Of a DNA stretch of 63,459 nucleotides, positions 54,061 to 63,329 are shown piece after piece. Position numbers and translations under genes: made by a program. The DNA comes from Planctomycetaceae bacterium (GTDB lineage: Bacteria > Planctomycetota > Planctomycetia > Planctomycetales > Planctomycetaceae). Location: assembly GCA_018699955.1 (NCBI GenBank), contig JABISG010000008.1:1-63459 (forward strand), written 5' to 3'. Every line of letters starts with the position of its first letter. The stretch's first letter is position 1. The notes below the pieces were generated by a model that saw only the letters and a list, made by a program, of their open reading frames with translations, was not told the DNA's origin and searched no databases.

Positions 54061-54864
54061 TCACACCACACCCGGAAACGAAACCACGAGTACCGTGAAG
54101 AGGATGAAAGTTGTAACCAGGACAACCCGCTTCCCCGACTCTGCATTCTTCAACAGGCGATCGGCTAGCATGCCAACGACGACGAGCACTTGCACCGCAT
54201 GCAAGGAAATGGCGTGTGGATGTTTGTAAGCGGTGATGGCCGGATAGAGCGCGGCAACGTTTCCGTTATGCTCTCGCAACATGGGGAGCGCCTTGAGAAT
54301 GATGACGGCCCCAGCAACCTGCCCCACAATCAGGAACAGCATGCCAATCCTCATCCCCAACGTGAGATTCATTCCCCGCGGCAATGAATTCAAACTCCAA
54401 ATACCAATCCCGATTAGTGACAGGATGATCGGAGCGAACATTGCCCCCATGATGATGACAACATTCTGATCAAACGATGTGACAGTATTGAAGTGAGAGG
54501 GAACCCCCCGCCATTGCTGCATGGAAATCAAGCAGACTTCGACGAACCCCGCAAAGCCGAACGAACCAGCCAACAGCCACCCCTTTCGCTCTGCCCGTGG
54601 AAGCAGACAAAGGATCCATGCGAGAGTCAAATTCGTGACCGCAAAGGAAATCGCAAAGATAATCGGTTTCCTCCACGAGACGAATCCCGCCCAGGAGGTT
54701 CCTGCGACGAAAAACACAGCCGTGTGGAAAGCTGCAGACACCAGCAGGATTGCGCTCAGAAAAGCCAGAAACCGCGTATACGGTTTGTGTGCATGGGGGG
54801 CAGTGTCGTCGGCCTGTATTTCTATGGCGGCAACATCAGGATGGTTCGACGTGGCGTCATTCAT
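54061..54864 (-). CDS. seven-helix membrane protein, unknown
   Basis: A 267-residue integral membrane protein with about seven helices: FLAFLSAILLVSAAFHTAVFFVAG, PIIFAISFAVTNLTLAWIL, GWLLAGSFGFAGFVEVCLI, VVIIMGAMFAPIILSLIGIGI, MRIGMLFLIVGQVAGAVIIL, AVQVLVVVGMLADRLL, VVLVTTFILFTVLVVSF. A His-containing segment (HPHAISLHAVQ) precedes the sixth helix. ATG 54864 lacks an obvious ribosome site. Family not recognised. Confidence 0.72.
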   Translation of the reverse strand: MNDATSNHPDVAAIEIQADDTAPHAHKPYTRFLAFLSAILLVSAAFHTAVFFVAGTSWAGFVSWRKPIIFAISFAVTNLTLAWILCLLPRAERKGWLLAGSFGFAGFVEVCLISMQQWRGVPSHFNTVTSFDQNVVIIMGAMFAPIILSLIGIGIWSLNSLPRGMNLTLGMRIGMLFLIVGQVAGAVIILKALPMLREHNGNVAALYPAITAYKHPHAISLHAVQVLVVVGMLADRLLKNAESGKRVVLVTTFILFTVLVVSFPGVV

Positions 54865-55026
54865 AAATGTGGTATTCGGGAGGAATTGTCGGAGTAAACT
54901 CTTGGCTTAGGAAAGCGGGAGAGATTTCCTGCTCCAAGCCACAGTGGGATCGATCACACTACCGGTTGAAGCATCGTGTGATTGTCGCCGCCAGGAACAT
55001 CGCGTTCGACGACAGCCGATCCGAAA

Positions 55027-55842
55027 CTACATCTCTTCATTCCGCTTCAGCGCGTTTTGAATATGACGCATCGCGCGGCTGGAGTATTCACGGACTCCCT
55101 TATCGCGGTCTTTGGTGGCGGCGGGGGTAATGCGGCGGAGCAGTGATTCGAGCGTATCGCGATCCTTGATCTTGCGGACCACCCCGGACAGCATGACCGC
55201 TGAATAGCTGCGAAAGTGCAGGTCCTTGCTTTCTAGCTGAGCGGCCAACGAATTGGCGGCGATTGTCAGCGTCGGTTCGTGGTCGAGCTTCATCAGCGTG
55301 TGCTGCAATGCCCGTTCGGCATACTTGCGCACGCCCTCGTCAGGGTCTTTGAATGTGGCCGCCAGCAGATCGGGAATGCGCGGCCGCAGCAAATCGACAC
55401 GCTCGAGCCGCATCACCACAACCGAAAGAGCAACCGCGGCGTAGCGGCGGCGTTCCAGATCGACTTGGCCTCGATCCAGGGCGTCGACTAAAGGCTGCAA
55501 TGCATTGCTGAGTACCACCTGATCTTTGGTCTTGTTCAGCGCATTCATCAGCGCCCGACCGCTGTACTCGCGCGTCGTCTTCCAAGGATCGCGGAACCGC
55601 ACATCAATCAGGCGGCCAATGATGGGTTTGAGCGCGGCAGGATCTTTGACTTTCCCAACAACTCCCGGCAAGGCAACCGCCGCTCCACGCCGAACGCTGG
55701 CCCGATGGTCGCCCAGCTTGGCCACCAGCCCACGAAAGTCGCCCGCCTTCTTGAGTTCTTCAACCGTCTTCCCATCTGCAGTGCTGCTGGTGCAAATCAA
55801 ACCAATCAGACACAGAGCGATACTTAGCCGAAACCCGAACAT
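55027..55842 (-). CDS. secreted HEAT-repeat protein, second
   Basis: A 271-residue protein with signal peptide (FRLSIALCLIGLICTSSTADG) and HEAT-like repeats to the end: HRASVRRGAAVALPGVVGK, KTTREYSGRALMNALNK, RRRYAAVALSVVVMRLE, DEGVRKYAERALQHTLMK, LHFRSYSAVMLSGVVRK, KGVREYSSRAMRHIQNAL. It is a scaffold-type fold; function unknown. ATG 55842 has AAGGAG 6 bases upstream. Related in architecture, not closely in sequence, to the HEAT protein at 29359. Confidence 0.85.
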   Translation of the reverse strand: MFGFRLSIALCLIGLICTSSTADGKTVEELKKAGDFRGLVAKLGDHRASVRRGAAVALPGVVGKVKDPAALKPIIGRLIDVRFRDPWKTTREYSGRALMNALNKTKDQVVLSNALQPLVDALDRGQVDLERRRYAAVALSVVVMRLERVDLLRPRIPDLLAATFKDPDEGVRKYAERALQHTLMKLDHEPTLTIAANSLAAQLESKDLHFRSYSAVMLSGVVRKIKDRDTLESLLRRITPAATKDRDKGVREYSSRAMRHIQNALKRNEEM

Positions 55843-55960
55843 TGCGAACTCCTTTTGAAAGAGACGTTGTGCTTGGCCGACATTCCTCAGATGGAATCTC
55901 CGCAGGTTGCCCAGCGGTCAGTTGACTCAATGATATGGCCAGACCACCTGTCAGTCCACT

Positions 55961-57139
55961 TCATTTAAACGCGGCGTTGCAGCGGTCGGTCACCGCCTGA
56001 ATTGCAACGTCGGCACCTTTTTGCCCGACGGCGTCGCCGGCGTTGGTGACAATTACTATCGCGAAATTCCGCTCGGGTGCCAGCCACACTGTCGCGTACC
56101 AGAAACGATTGGTGCCGTGATGGTACAACACATGGCCGCCGGAATGCGAATGCGTGCGAATGTTCCATCCCAGCGAGTACCTGGTGCCAGCCGCCGGCGT
56201 GTGGAGTTTCTTAAACATCGCCGCTGTGAGGAGTCCCCCTTCGCCGCGCAAACCGGCCAGGTGTGCCGCCGTGAATTTCCCCAGGTCGGCCAGTGTCGTG
56301 TGGACGTTGCCTGCCGGTCCGACGGCCGGATGATTGTCGGCTTTGGGATTGGGCTGCAACGGCCGCAATTCGCCATCCACAGTTCGGTGACCGCGCGGTT
56401 CGTCCGGCGACTCACCAACGGTTCCCGGCGGACCGAAGCCGGTCGAATTCATACCCAACGGCGTAAACAGGTGCCGCTGCATCAACTCTTCCCATGGCTG
56501 CCCGGTCACCGCTTCCAGCATCGCCCCGGCAACGACGTAGCTGGCATTGGTATAGAGATGCGTGCCGCGGGGCTTCTGCGGTGGCAGAGCGAGAAGTTTG
56601 GCAATCCACAGCCGCCGCTGCTCAGCTAAGGGCGACGTGCTTTCGCTGGACTTGGGAACTGCGGGAATCGGCGTCAGCTTTTCCGGAAGCCCCGACGTGT
56701 GCGCGAGCAGTTCGTCCAGCCGTACTTCGGCGTATTCCGGCCGAGTTGTCTCAGCGAAATCCGCAAAGACTTCACCGACGGTTGTCTCCCAACCAATCGC
56801 GCCCTCTTCGACAAGTACCGCCGCCAGCGTCGCCGTCATCGACTTGGTGATCGATCCCAGATGCCAACGATCATCGGCCGTCACCCGCTCGGGCAACCCG
56901 AGAGCACGCACACCAACCGCCCCGCTCTCCACCACCTTCCCGTCACGAATCAGCAACACCCCGAGCGCCGGTACCCCTTCTTCCTCCCGAATCCGCTCGA
57001 GCACCACATCCAACGTCCCATCCCCGGCAACCCCCACATCAAAATCCGAAAGCCGCCCCAACGCCCCCCAATCGACAAACGCGACTCCCGCCAGCGGAAT
57101 GAGAATGACGGGCAAGAGCCAGAGACGGTTGGGGTTCAT
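55961..57139 (-). CDS. serine beta-lactamase-like hydrolase
   Basis: A 392-residue protein of the beta-lactamase/class C penicillin-binding family (Pfam Beta-lactamase). An N-terminal hydrophobic segment (LWLLPVILIPLAGVAFV) anchors or exports it. The catalytic SxxK is SITK at residues 96-99 in HLGSITKSM, followed by the Tyr/Asn motif in YTNASYVVAGAML and HSGGHVLYHHGTN in place of the KTG triad (HxG). Likely a peptidase or esterase of the cell envelope, not an antibiotic-resistance enzyme. I use ATG 57139; a GTG at 57163 is also in frame. Confidence 0.88.
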   Translation of the reverse strand: MNPNRLWLLPVILIPLAGVAFVDWGALGRLSDFDVGVAGDGTLDVVLERIREEEGVPALGVLLIRDGKVVESGAVGVRALGLPERVTADDRWHLGSITKSMTATLAAVLVEEGAIGWETTVGEVFADFAETTRPEYAEVRLDELLAHTSGLPEKLTPIPAVPKSSESTSPLAEQRRLWIAKLLALPPQKPRGTHLYTNASYVVAGAMLEAVTGQPWEELMQRHLFTPLGMNSTGFGPPGTVGESPDEPRGHRTVDGELRPLQPNPKADNHPAVGPAGNVHTTLADLGKFTAAHLAGLRGEGGLLTAAMFKKLHTPAAGTRYSLGWNIRTHSHSGGHVLYHHGTNRFWYATVWLAPERNFAIVIVTNAGDAVGQKGADVAIQAVTDRCNAAFK

Positions 57140-57217
57140 CTCGGTTACCGTAAGGCAAATCACGCTGAGTGGGAACCGAACCTATGCTAACTGCTTGCCA
57201 TTCAATTTCAGCGATTT

Positions 57218-58894
57218 TCATTTCAATGGCGTACGTCGTACGCGATGGCTGCCGTCAGCCGCCACAATTATGGTGAGATGCCTGTGCGACCCCAGAAAAT
57301 AGGTTTGGCCACCACCCTTGGAAGATGCGACCAAGAGCTTTCGTCCGTGGTCGAACAGACGCAGTTGGTGTCCGTTGACCGTCAGGCTGCTGATTCCTGG
57401 AGGGCCGTTGGTCCCATGGTTACGGACCCCTCTTCCCTTCATTTGTACTGAGTGTTGCTGCCCGCCTCTCCCTGTGAAATTCCCGGAACTTCTGCTCATG
57501 AGATGGACGTCTGCGATACCTTCGTAAACGACGGTGACTTTATCACCCAGCCTCGTCGTTAATCGGCCGTCCTGCGGTTGGACCACATAGGGAATATCAA
57601 GGCGGTCGAGGTCGTCGAGATGTGCGGCTTGCATGTAACCTTCGATTCCCCACGCCAGTCCACCCAACATCAGAGCCGCCACCAGCACTCGCCAGGGATG
57701 CTGCCGCGACCACCGCAGTGCATGGGCCGCAAATCGGATCGGTCGGGCCTGGACCGGTTCCCCACGCAGAAAGCGTCGCAAATCGTCGGCCAATTCACGA
57801 GCAGTTGCGTAGCGAGCGGACGACTCCTTTTCGAGACACTTCAGGCAGATGTTCTCGAGGTCTCGGGGAATCTGCTCGTTGATGCGCCGCGGTGAAGTCG
57901 GCCGGTCGTTGGCTACCTGGCGAAGCGTGTCCAGTGGGCCATCCCCCTGGAATGGAGGTCGTCCGGTCAAAAGATTGTAGAGCGTGGCTCCCAGCGAATA
58001 GACATCCGTCGTGCGATCGATGCGCTCGCACTTTCCCATCGCCTGCTCAGGGGACATATAACTGGGTGTGCCGAGGATTGCACCCGACGCGGTGAGTTGC
58101 TGATCCGTCTGGATTTGCCGGGCCAGACCGAAGTCGGTGATGTGCGGCTGATCGTCGGAGTCGAGCAGAATATTCGCCGGTTTCAGATCGCGGTGCAGCG
58201 TACTTTTTTCGTGGGCATAGTGTACGGCATCAGCGATGGTGGCCAGATATTGAGCCGCTCGCCGCGGCTCGATCGGTTCATCGCGAACGAGTTCCGCCAG
58301 ACTCTGACCTTCGATATATTGCATCGAGAAGTAGGCCTGCTCGTTGTGCTCGCCCACGTCGTGGATTGACACTATGTGAGCGTGGCGCAGGTTGGCCGCC
58401 AGCCGTGCTTCGGTTTGAAAGCGTTGCAGTTCCTCCTGAGAAGCAAACTGTCCGGCCAGAACCATCTTAATCGCAACGACCCGATCGAGTTTTACCTGTC
58501 TGGCTTTTTAGACGACACCCATTCCGCCGCGGGCGATTTCTTCGAGAATTTCATAGTCACCAAATCGCACGCCAGGCTCAAACATCGCTGCGCGATGGTC
58601 GCCACCAAGAACTGTCGGACGTGAAGGATCGGGGGTCGCACGCCCTTGGACACTGGCCGTATCCTGCCCTGCTGAGATGGCCGTCACCTCCAGAGCCTCT
58701 GAGAATCGGTCGAACAACTGTTGATTGTCCAAGAACTCATCGATCTGTTCGGACAGATCCGAGTCATCACTCAAATCCGGATGCATGGCAAGTAGTTCGT
58801 CGCGCGAGGGCGTTCGGCCGGAGTCCCGGGCGTCGAAATACTCGACGAGCATCTGGTTCAGTCGTTCGTCGGCAGGCAGCGTCTTGTCAACCAT
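57218..58894 (-). pseudogene. Ser/Thr protein kinase interrupted by an in-frame TAA
   Basis: A Pkn-type kinase split by one stop codon. From ATG 58894 (GGAG 7 bases upstream, 4 bases after the sigma factor stop) 128 codons give an N-terminal regulatory segment and the G-loop IARGGMGVV, then TAA at 58510-58508. The same frame continues KARQVKLDRVVAIKM, HRDLKPANILLDSDD, DFGLARQ, TPSYMSPEQAMG, one membrane helix (RVLVAALMLGGLAW) and a 130-residue outer domain. TAC or TAT at that codon would restore the usual VVYKARQ. Without the G-loop and lysine the second part alone could not be an active kinase, so I treat it as a recent pseudogene or a sequence error. Confidence 0.88.
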
Positions 58895-58898
58895 TGGT

Positions 58899-59465
58899 CT
58901 ACTCCGACTCTGTGAGTTGTTGGCGAAGTTGCTTCAGGCCTCTTTTCAACAGACCGGCGATTGCAGTCGATGAACGCCCCATGTGTTGGGCGATCTCGGG
59001 AACCGTCCAACCATGCCAGTTCTTCAGAATCAACGCTTCGCGCTGAGCATCGGGCAGCCGAGCCATCGCGTCGGCCAGCTGCACGGCCTCTTCCTGTCGC
59101 GTGAACTTCTGGCTGGGCGTCGAATCCTCGACGGCCAGCCAGCCCTCCAACCGAACTGATGACGTCTCAATCACTGCGTCAATCGACTGCTCCCGGGCCA
59201 CATCGCGTTTCTCACGGCGAAGCCCACGTATGGCGTCCAGCAGGTTGTGTGCAAGGATCTTTCGCAGCCACGCGACCAGTTCGCCTTCGTGAGTGCCGCG
59301 AAATTGCTCTTGGTTTTGGTGAGCTTCCAAGAGCGTTTGTTGGACAACATCTGAAGCATCAAGTTTTCCACGCAGCCGTGAATCAAGCTGTCGGTCGGCG
59401 AGCATCACCAAATACTGGCGGTACCGTTCGACGACGTCTTCGAGATTCTCGGCCGCGTGGTTCAT
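58899..59465 (-). CDS. ECF-type RNA polymerase sigma factor
   Basis: A 188-residue sigma-70 family protein. Region 2 spans about residues 8-75 (VVERYRQYLVMLADRQL, LDASDVVQQTLLEAHQ), region 4 is near the C terminus (REALILKNWHGWTVPEIAQHMGRSSTAIAGLLKRGLKQLRQQL) with the helix-turn-helix at WTVPEIAQHMGRSSTAI. This is the planctomycete ECF type that is typically encoded with a Ser/Thr kinase, as here. I use ATG 59465. The kinase starts 4 bases after its stop. Target promoters unknown. Confidence 0.92.
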   Translation of the reverse strand: MNHAAENLEDVVERYRQYLVMLADRQLDSRLRGKLDASDVVQQTLLEAHQNQEQFRGTHEGELVAWLRKILAHNLLDAIRGLRREKRDVAREQSIDAVIETSSVRLEGWLAVEDSTPSQKFTRQEEAVQLADAMARLPDAQREALILKNWHGWTVPEIAQHMGRSSTAIAGLLKRGLKQLRQQLTESE

Positions 59466-59496
59466 TGTGACGATCCGTTTGGTTTCTTGGACATTC

Positions 59497-60009
59497 CTAA
59501 TAGTCGGTTGCCTCGGCCACGACCTGCCAACGCTTGAGTTTGTCCTGGCGAAGCACAAATACGAGCCTATCGTCACCGGGCCCCGTCGCGACAGTCAACA
59601 CGGTATCGCCCGAAAGGACACCAATTAACGGCTTATCCTTGCCCTTAGCCACGGCAGTCGTGATCTTCTTGGCGTCAATTTTTCCAAATGCACCGCGCCA
59701 CCGCTCGCGTCCCGCCCCTCCGATTAGCCGTTCATAGCCAGCCAGCAGTTTGTCTCGTTCGATTGCCAGATCTTTCTTACGATCGGCTTTCGGACTGAGT
59801 GCCCACCGCGGTTTGAGCAGCTCGCTGCCCGCCTTCAGCGTCACCTTCTCAGCATAGAACTCTTTCATCGCCATGACATCACCCTGAGCCAGGGCTTTCC
59901 AGAACGCACGCGCCTTTCGCTCCCCTGACGACTGCTCCGCTGCAAGGACTCCTGAACCGACTGCAAGAACACAACCCACAAGTACAACCTGAGTTAGCCA
60001 GATGCGCAT
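59497..60009 (-). CDS. secreted small protein, unknown (possible NTF2-like)
   Basis: A 170-residue protein with a signal peptide (MRIWLTQVVLVGCVLAVGSGVLA). The mature part starts with RKARAFWKALAQGDVMAMKEFYAEKVTLKAG, a layout like SnoaL/NTF2-type folds, then beta strands (VLTVATGPGDDRLVFVLRQDK, RWQVVAEAT). ATG 60009 has AAGGA 8 bases upstream; the ATG at 60027 has none. It precedes the sigma factor gene by 31 bases and may be part of its operon. The fold assignment is tentative. Confidence 0.68.
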   Translation of the reverse strand: MRIWLTQVVLVGCVLAVGSGVLAAEQSSGERKARAFWKALAQGDVMAMKEFYAEKVTLKAGSELLKPRWALSPKADRKKDLAIERDKLLAGYERLIGGAGRERWRGAFGKIDAKKITTAVAKGKDKPLIGVLSGDTVLTVATGPGDDRLVFVLRQDKLKRWQVVAEATDY

Positions 60010-60205
60010 GACGTCATTCCTTAACATGTTGTTTTCGAAAAGTGGCCTGACAAGTGTGTCACTACGATTAATGGCGACACGTGGCCGGAAGTCAGGCGCG
60101 CACCAAGCCGATTTATTCCCAACTTTCCGAAAACCATCCTGTCAGCCGGCGGCAATCGACTGCCGACACGGTCGCAAAACGTTGAGCTCCCAGGGTACGT
60201 CGCTG

Positions 60206-60409
60206 CTAACCAGAGGTGCTTTCGCCGGCGACGATGTCGCTTTGGTCGTGGACGGCTTCGATCGCTTTGTCGGTGCTTTCCGGGTCGATGTTGCGGCAGC
60301 TTTCGGTGAGGCGGTCGGCTAGTTCTCGCAGGTCGGACTGCCATTCGCCTCCACAGTAACCCAGGGCCGGCACAGCCGGTCGCAATTGAGATGGGACGTC
60401 GCTGGTCAA
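60206..60409 (-). CDS. short frame sharing its C terminus with the gene at the right edge
   Basis: A 67-residue frame whose last 35 residues, RLTESCRNIDPESTDKAIEA through GEST, are almost identical to the tail of the partial gene at 63322-63459. It would start at TTG 60409, overlapping the stop of the upstream coiled-coil gene by 4 bases (TTGA). It may be a genuine small coupled gene, or more likely a remnant of a larger gene left by duplication. No domain recognised. Confidence 0.5.
   Translation of the reverse strand: MTSDVPSQLRPAVPALGYCGGEWQSDLRELADRLTESCRNIDPESTDKAIEAVHDQSDIVAGESTSG
60215..60313. repeat. 99-bp duplicated segment, copy 1
   Basis: Identical to 63361-63459 at 95 of 99 positions by eye. 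Both copies lie at the 3' end of a minus-strand frame, in the same reading frame. The second copy runs to the window end, so the true length of the duplication is unknown. Confidence 0.9.
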
Positions 60410-61758
60410 TCGGCGGCCGGTGCGGCTGGCGCTGGGTCACCGGGTGCGGCAGGTGTCGTATCCTCTTCCTTCTTCGGATCGCCCGTATTCTCCACTTTCT
60501 TTCTTGGCTTGCGGCCAAAGATGTAGCCCGCCATTGTCCCAAGCAGCGCTGCCAGCGCTGGACCATCCAGCATCCGGCTGGTGCCTAGAATGATGACCGT
60601 CAGCAGTAGAAAGCCCATGCTCAGCAGTTCAATCAGCACGCGTCGGCGAATGAGTTTGGCAGCAAACGCCGGATTGAACCAAGACAAGGAGACGTAGAGC
60701 ATCACCATGGCTACGATCATCAAGACGATCGCGACAAGCAGGTAGGGGTCGCTGCCCGACTCGCCGGTCAACTCGATATAAGATTGTGACACCGCCTCTT
60801 CCAACCTCTGCTGATTCCGCTCCGCTTTGCCCAAGTCGTTCTTGACGTCTTGAACCCGACTATCGATACGAGTTTTGGCTCGTGTCCCCATCTGTTTTAA
60901 TTTGTTGAGTCGCAAATTCAGCGAATCACCTTTGACCTGAGCATCAAGGGTCCGACGGAACAGTTCGAGCAACTCCATGGCGAGGGGAGATGATGATTGA
61001 TCTCCTGTTGGTTCGGCCGCTCCGGTTTTGGCCGTACCCATAGAACCGGGCGAATGCGGAAACGGGCCGTACCCGGGTGAGGGAGTGTCGAAAGTACTGT
61101 TGGATGGGACGTCCCATGCGTCGCGATTTGTTGCTGCGGCGAAGTTTTCGTATGCGGCCCGTTGGGCCTCGCGCGCTGCCAGTAGTTGCGCTATCTTTTC
61201 CCCATCGTAACGCATATCCGCCAGAGCTTCGTCGGTTGAGTCCTGGAGGTTCTGCAGTACGCTTTCGATCCCTTGCAATTTCCCACGCAGAATTGCGAGC
61301 TGCAGCTGATCGCTGACACTTGTTGAGTTCGGCGCTGTTTTCATTGGCCCGTCGGCTGTTTTCATCGGCTCATCGGGTGACAACTTGGCGATTGCGTCCT
61401 CCAGCTCCTGACGCAACTCGCCGATCGATCCCGTGGTGTCCAACAGACTGGTCAGTGAGCTCTCTAACGTCGCAATCTGCTCCAGGTTCGAGGCGACTTC
61501 GGCAGCGAGAAACGTCGCTGAAGCGAGACGTTGCTTCAAAGTGGCAACATCCTTTTGGGTTTCTCCCAATCGCCTTTGGAGGAGAAACGTCGAACCTGTG
61601 ACGGGTGTCCCGTAAGAGCCGGTGAAAGCCTCCGTCGTGTCGCTTGTCGTTGAAGAATCAACTTCCGGCTGCTCATCCTCAGCAACGACGACATCAACAA
61701 AGAAGACAATTACGCCAAACAACATAAGTCGCGGAATACACGCAAACAATCCGGTCAT
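60406..61758 (-). CDS. coiled-coil membrane protein, tandem paralogue 1
   Basis: A 450-residue protein: signal peptide or anchor (LMLFGVIVFFVDVVVAE), long helical, coiled-coil-prone outer region (TQKDVATLKQRLASATFLAAEVASNLEQIATLESSL; KLQGIESVLQNLQD), a Pro/Ser-rich stretch, a second coiled coil (DVKNDLGKAERNQQRLEEAV), then three membrane segments: DPYLLVAIVLMIVAMVMLYVSL, VLIELLSMGFLLLTVIILG and ALAALLGTMAGYIFGRK. The end is acidic and Pro/Ala-rich. GAGGA lies 7 bases before ATG 61758. Its membrane end closely matches the next gene upstream; family not recognised. Confidence 0.78.
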   Translation of the reverse strand: MTGLFACIPRLMLFGVIVFFVDVVVAEDEQPEVDSSTTSDTTEAFTGSYGTPVTGSTFLLQRRLGETQKDVATLKQRLASATFLAAEVASNLEQIATLESSLTSLLDTTGSIGELRQELEDAIAKLSPDEPMKTADGPMKTAPNSTSVSDQLQLAILRGKLQGIESVLQNLQDSTDEALADMRYDGEKIAQLLAAREAQRAAYENFAAATNRDAWDVPSNSTFDTPSPGYGPFPHSPGSMGTAKTGAAEPTGDQSSSPLAMELLELFRRTLDAQVKGDSLNLRLNKLKQMGTRAKTRIDSRVQDVKNDLGKAERNQQRLEEAVSQSYIELTGESGSDPYLLVAIVLMIVAMVMLYVSLSWFNPAFAAKLIRRRVLIELLSMGFLLLTVIILGTSRMLDGPALAALLGTMAGYIFGRKPRKKVENTGDPKKEEDTTPAAPGDPAPAAPAAD

Positions 61759-61818
61759 GGCTGGAGTCCTCTACGTATCGATCGTAAACGCCCGGGTGTT
61801 TCAGTTCGGCTCAGAAGC

Positions 61819-62976
61819 TTAATGGGTGCCTTCGCCCTCGTCCTGTTCCGAGGTGCGCCTGCCAAAGATGTATCCGGAGATGGTGCCTAACAGGGCTGCC
61901 AGTGATTCGACTGTCAGCAGTCTGCCCGTTCCGAGGATGATTACGGTCAGCATCAGGAAACCCATACTCATCAACTCAAGCAGTGTCCCCTGTTCGATAA
62001 TCGCGTCGGCGAGATCCTGTTTGAACAACAGCAGCGAAAAATAAATTGCGACCATGGCGATAATCATGCCAATGATCGCCCAATTCAACAGATTGTCGAT
62101 CCCCTTCTGTTTCGAAGCATCCTGATTGGCCTCGCTCAGGTCTCGCACAAATTGGTTCAGCTCACGTTCGGTGGTCTGCAACTCATCGCCAGTTGAGGTC
62201 AGCAGGCCGGTGATTCGCGCCTTGAGACGTGCTCCGTCTCCATCGACTCGACGGTGATTTCGTTCGAGTCGCTGCACAGCGTAATCCGTTTCGCTGAGCG
62301 TCATTTTTACTCGCTCTCTTGGTGACCAACTATAGGATTCCGGCATCGCTCTGCTAAGAGATTCCCTTTGAACTCGATTGGGAATTGACATGCCCTGCTC
62401 CTTTGCCAATATCTGTGCTATCGACTCCGACAGTGTGCCGATTCGGACGTCAATTTTGCTCAAACCGTCGCTCTGTTCAAAGATGTCCCGCGCAAGCGTG
62501 CGCGCATCGATTTCGATACGTTCCATAATCGAGTCGTTGTCCGACACAACTGGTGGAGCCGGGACCGGGTTCTCGTTGTCATCAATAGCAGCAGGTGCGG
62601 CTTCTGGAGCTGGCGCAGCTTTGGTGGCTGGTGCTGGTGGAGCTGGTGCTGGCTCGGCGCGTTTGAGTTTCAAAAAACTCGCGTTGATCGAAATGTATTG
62701 CTGGTTGATCCTCTCAATCTCCGCTTTCACTTTTTCTAACTTATTCAGTTCTGAGTCGAGCGTGAGGCGAGACTGTTCCAAATGGGACTTGCGCCGATTC
62801 AAGACCTCTTTTCGATCATTCAGCCGATCGATTTCCGCCTCAATCAGAAACACTGAATTCCCCACGTGTGCGCCAACGGCTTCCGTTCTCGCAGCGCTCG
62901 GTGTGTTTTGTGCCTGTGCGAATACCGGAAACGGTACGAGAAATAAGAGGACCAGGATTGGAATAGTGGGTCGCAT
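61819..62976 (-). CDS. coiled-coil membrane protein, tandem paralogue 2
   Basis: A 385-residue paralogue of the preceding protein. Signal peptide (IPILVLLFLVPFPVFAQ), a coiled coil (EIDRLNDRKEVLNRRKSHLEQSRLTLDSELNKLEKVKAEIERI in its central part), a Pro/Ala-rich hinge around residues 110-150, a second helical region (TGDELQTTERELNQFVRDL), then NLLNWAIIGMIIAMVAIYFSLLLF, LLELMSMGFLMLTVIILGTG and LAALLGTISGYIFGRR. The last 60 residues match paralogue 1 at most positions, the rest diverges. 60 bases separate the two genes. Function unknown. Confidence 0.78.
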   Translation of the reverse strand: MRPTIPILVLLFLVPFPVFAQAQNTPSAARTEAVGAHVGNSVFLIEAEIDRLNDRKEVLNRRKSHLEQSRLTLDSELNKLEKVKAEIERINQQYISINASFLKLKRAEPAPAPPAPATKAAPAPEAAPAAIDDNENPVPAPPVVSDNDSIMERIEIDARTLARDIFEQSDGLSKIDVRIGTLSESIAQILAKEQGMSIPNRVQRESLSRAMPESYSWSPRERVKMTLSETDYAVQRLERNHRRVDGDGARLKARITGLLTSTGDELQTTERELNQFVRDLSEANQDASKQKGIDNLLNWAIIGMIIAMVAIYFSLLLFKQDLADAIIEQGTLLELMSMGFLMLTVIILGTGRLLTVESLAALLGTISGYIFGRRTSEQDEGEGTH

Positions 62977-63321
62977 GAATCAGGCCCTCATTGATGAAAG
63001 CTCGGTCGGTCCGGCTGAACAGGACGATGGTTTTTTTCCCATCGCGCCGCCCAGCCCGCCGCCATACACACTTGACTAGACAGGAACATTAGAATCGTAA
63101 CCGGTCGCCCGTTCAAGCGCAACCAGTCCACAAATTGGTAAAGGGGGCGCAGTTGTTGGGAAGTGGAAACGAGCGAAACATGGAAACCAGATGAGGATCT
63201 GTTTGTTTTGTTGTACTCGGTACCCTCGACAACATCTTCACTGGTTTTTGTCGGCGTGTTTTCAAACAGCGGGGTTGTTTGGGATTGGAGCGCTCCGCTT
63301 CGTAAAAACTTCGCGTCGCGG
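62977..63321. other. intergenic region with a family A repeat
   Basis: About 345 bases between paralogue 2 and the gene at the window edge. Open frames crossing it run through the REP repeat and have no family resemblance. The only recognisable element is the family A copy at 63288-63329. Confidence 0.5.
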
Positions 63322-63329
63322 CTATCCGG
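63288..63329 (+). repeat. REP-like repeat, family A, distant copy
   Basis: GAGCGCTCCGCTTCGTAAAA followed by ACTTCGCGTCGCGGCTATCC, the same unit found around the RAYT at 990-1592, more than 61 kb away. The stop codon of the edge gene (TAG, 63324-63322) lies inside it. Confidence 0.8.

Noticed and set aside
55961..57139. Antibiotic-resistance beta-lactamase
   Set aside because: The SxxK and Tyr/Asn motifs are shared by many esterases and peptidases; the HSGG end and lack of a resistance context do not support a resistance call.
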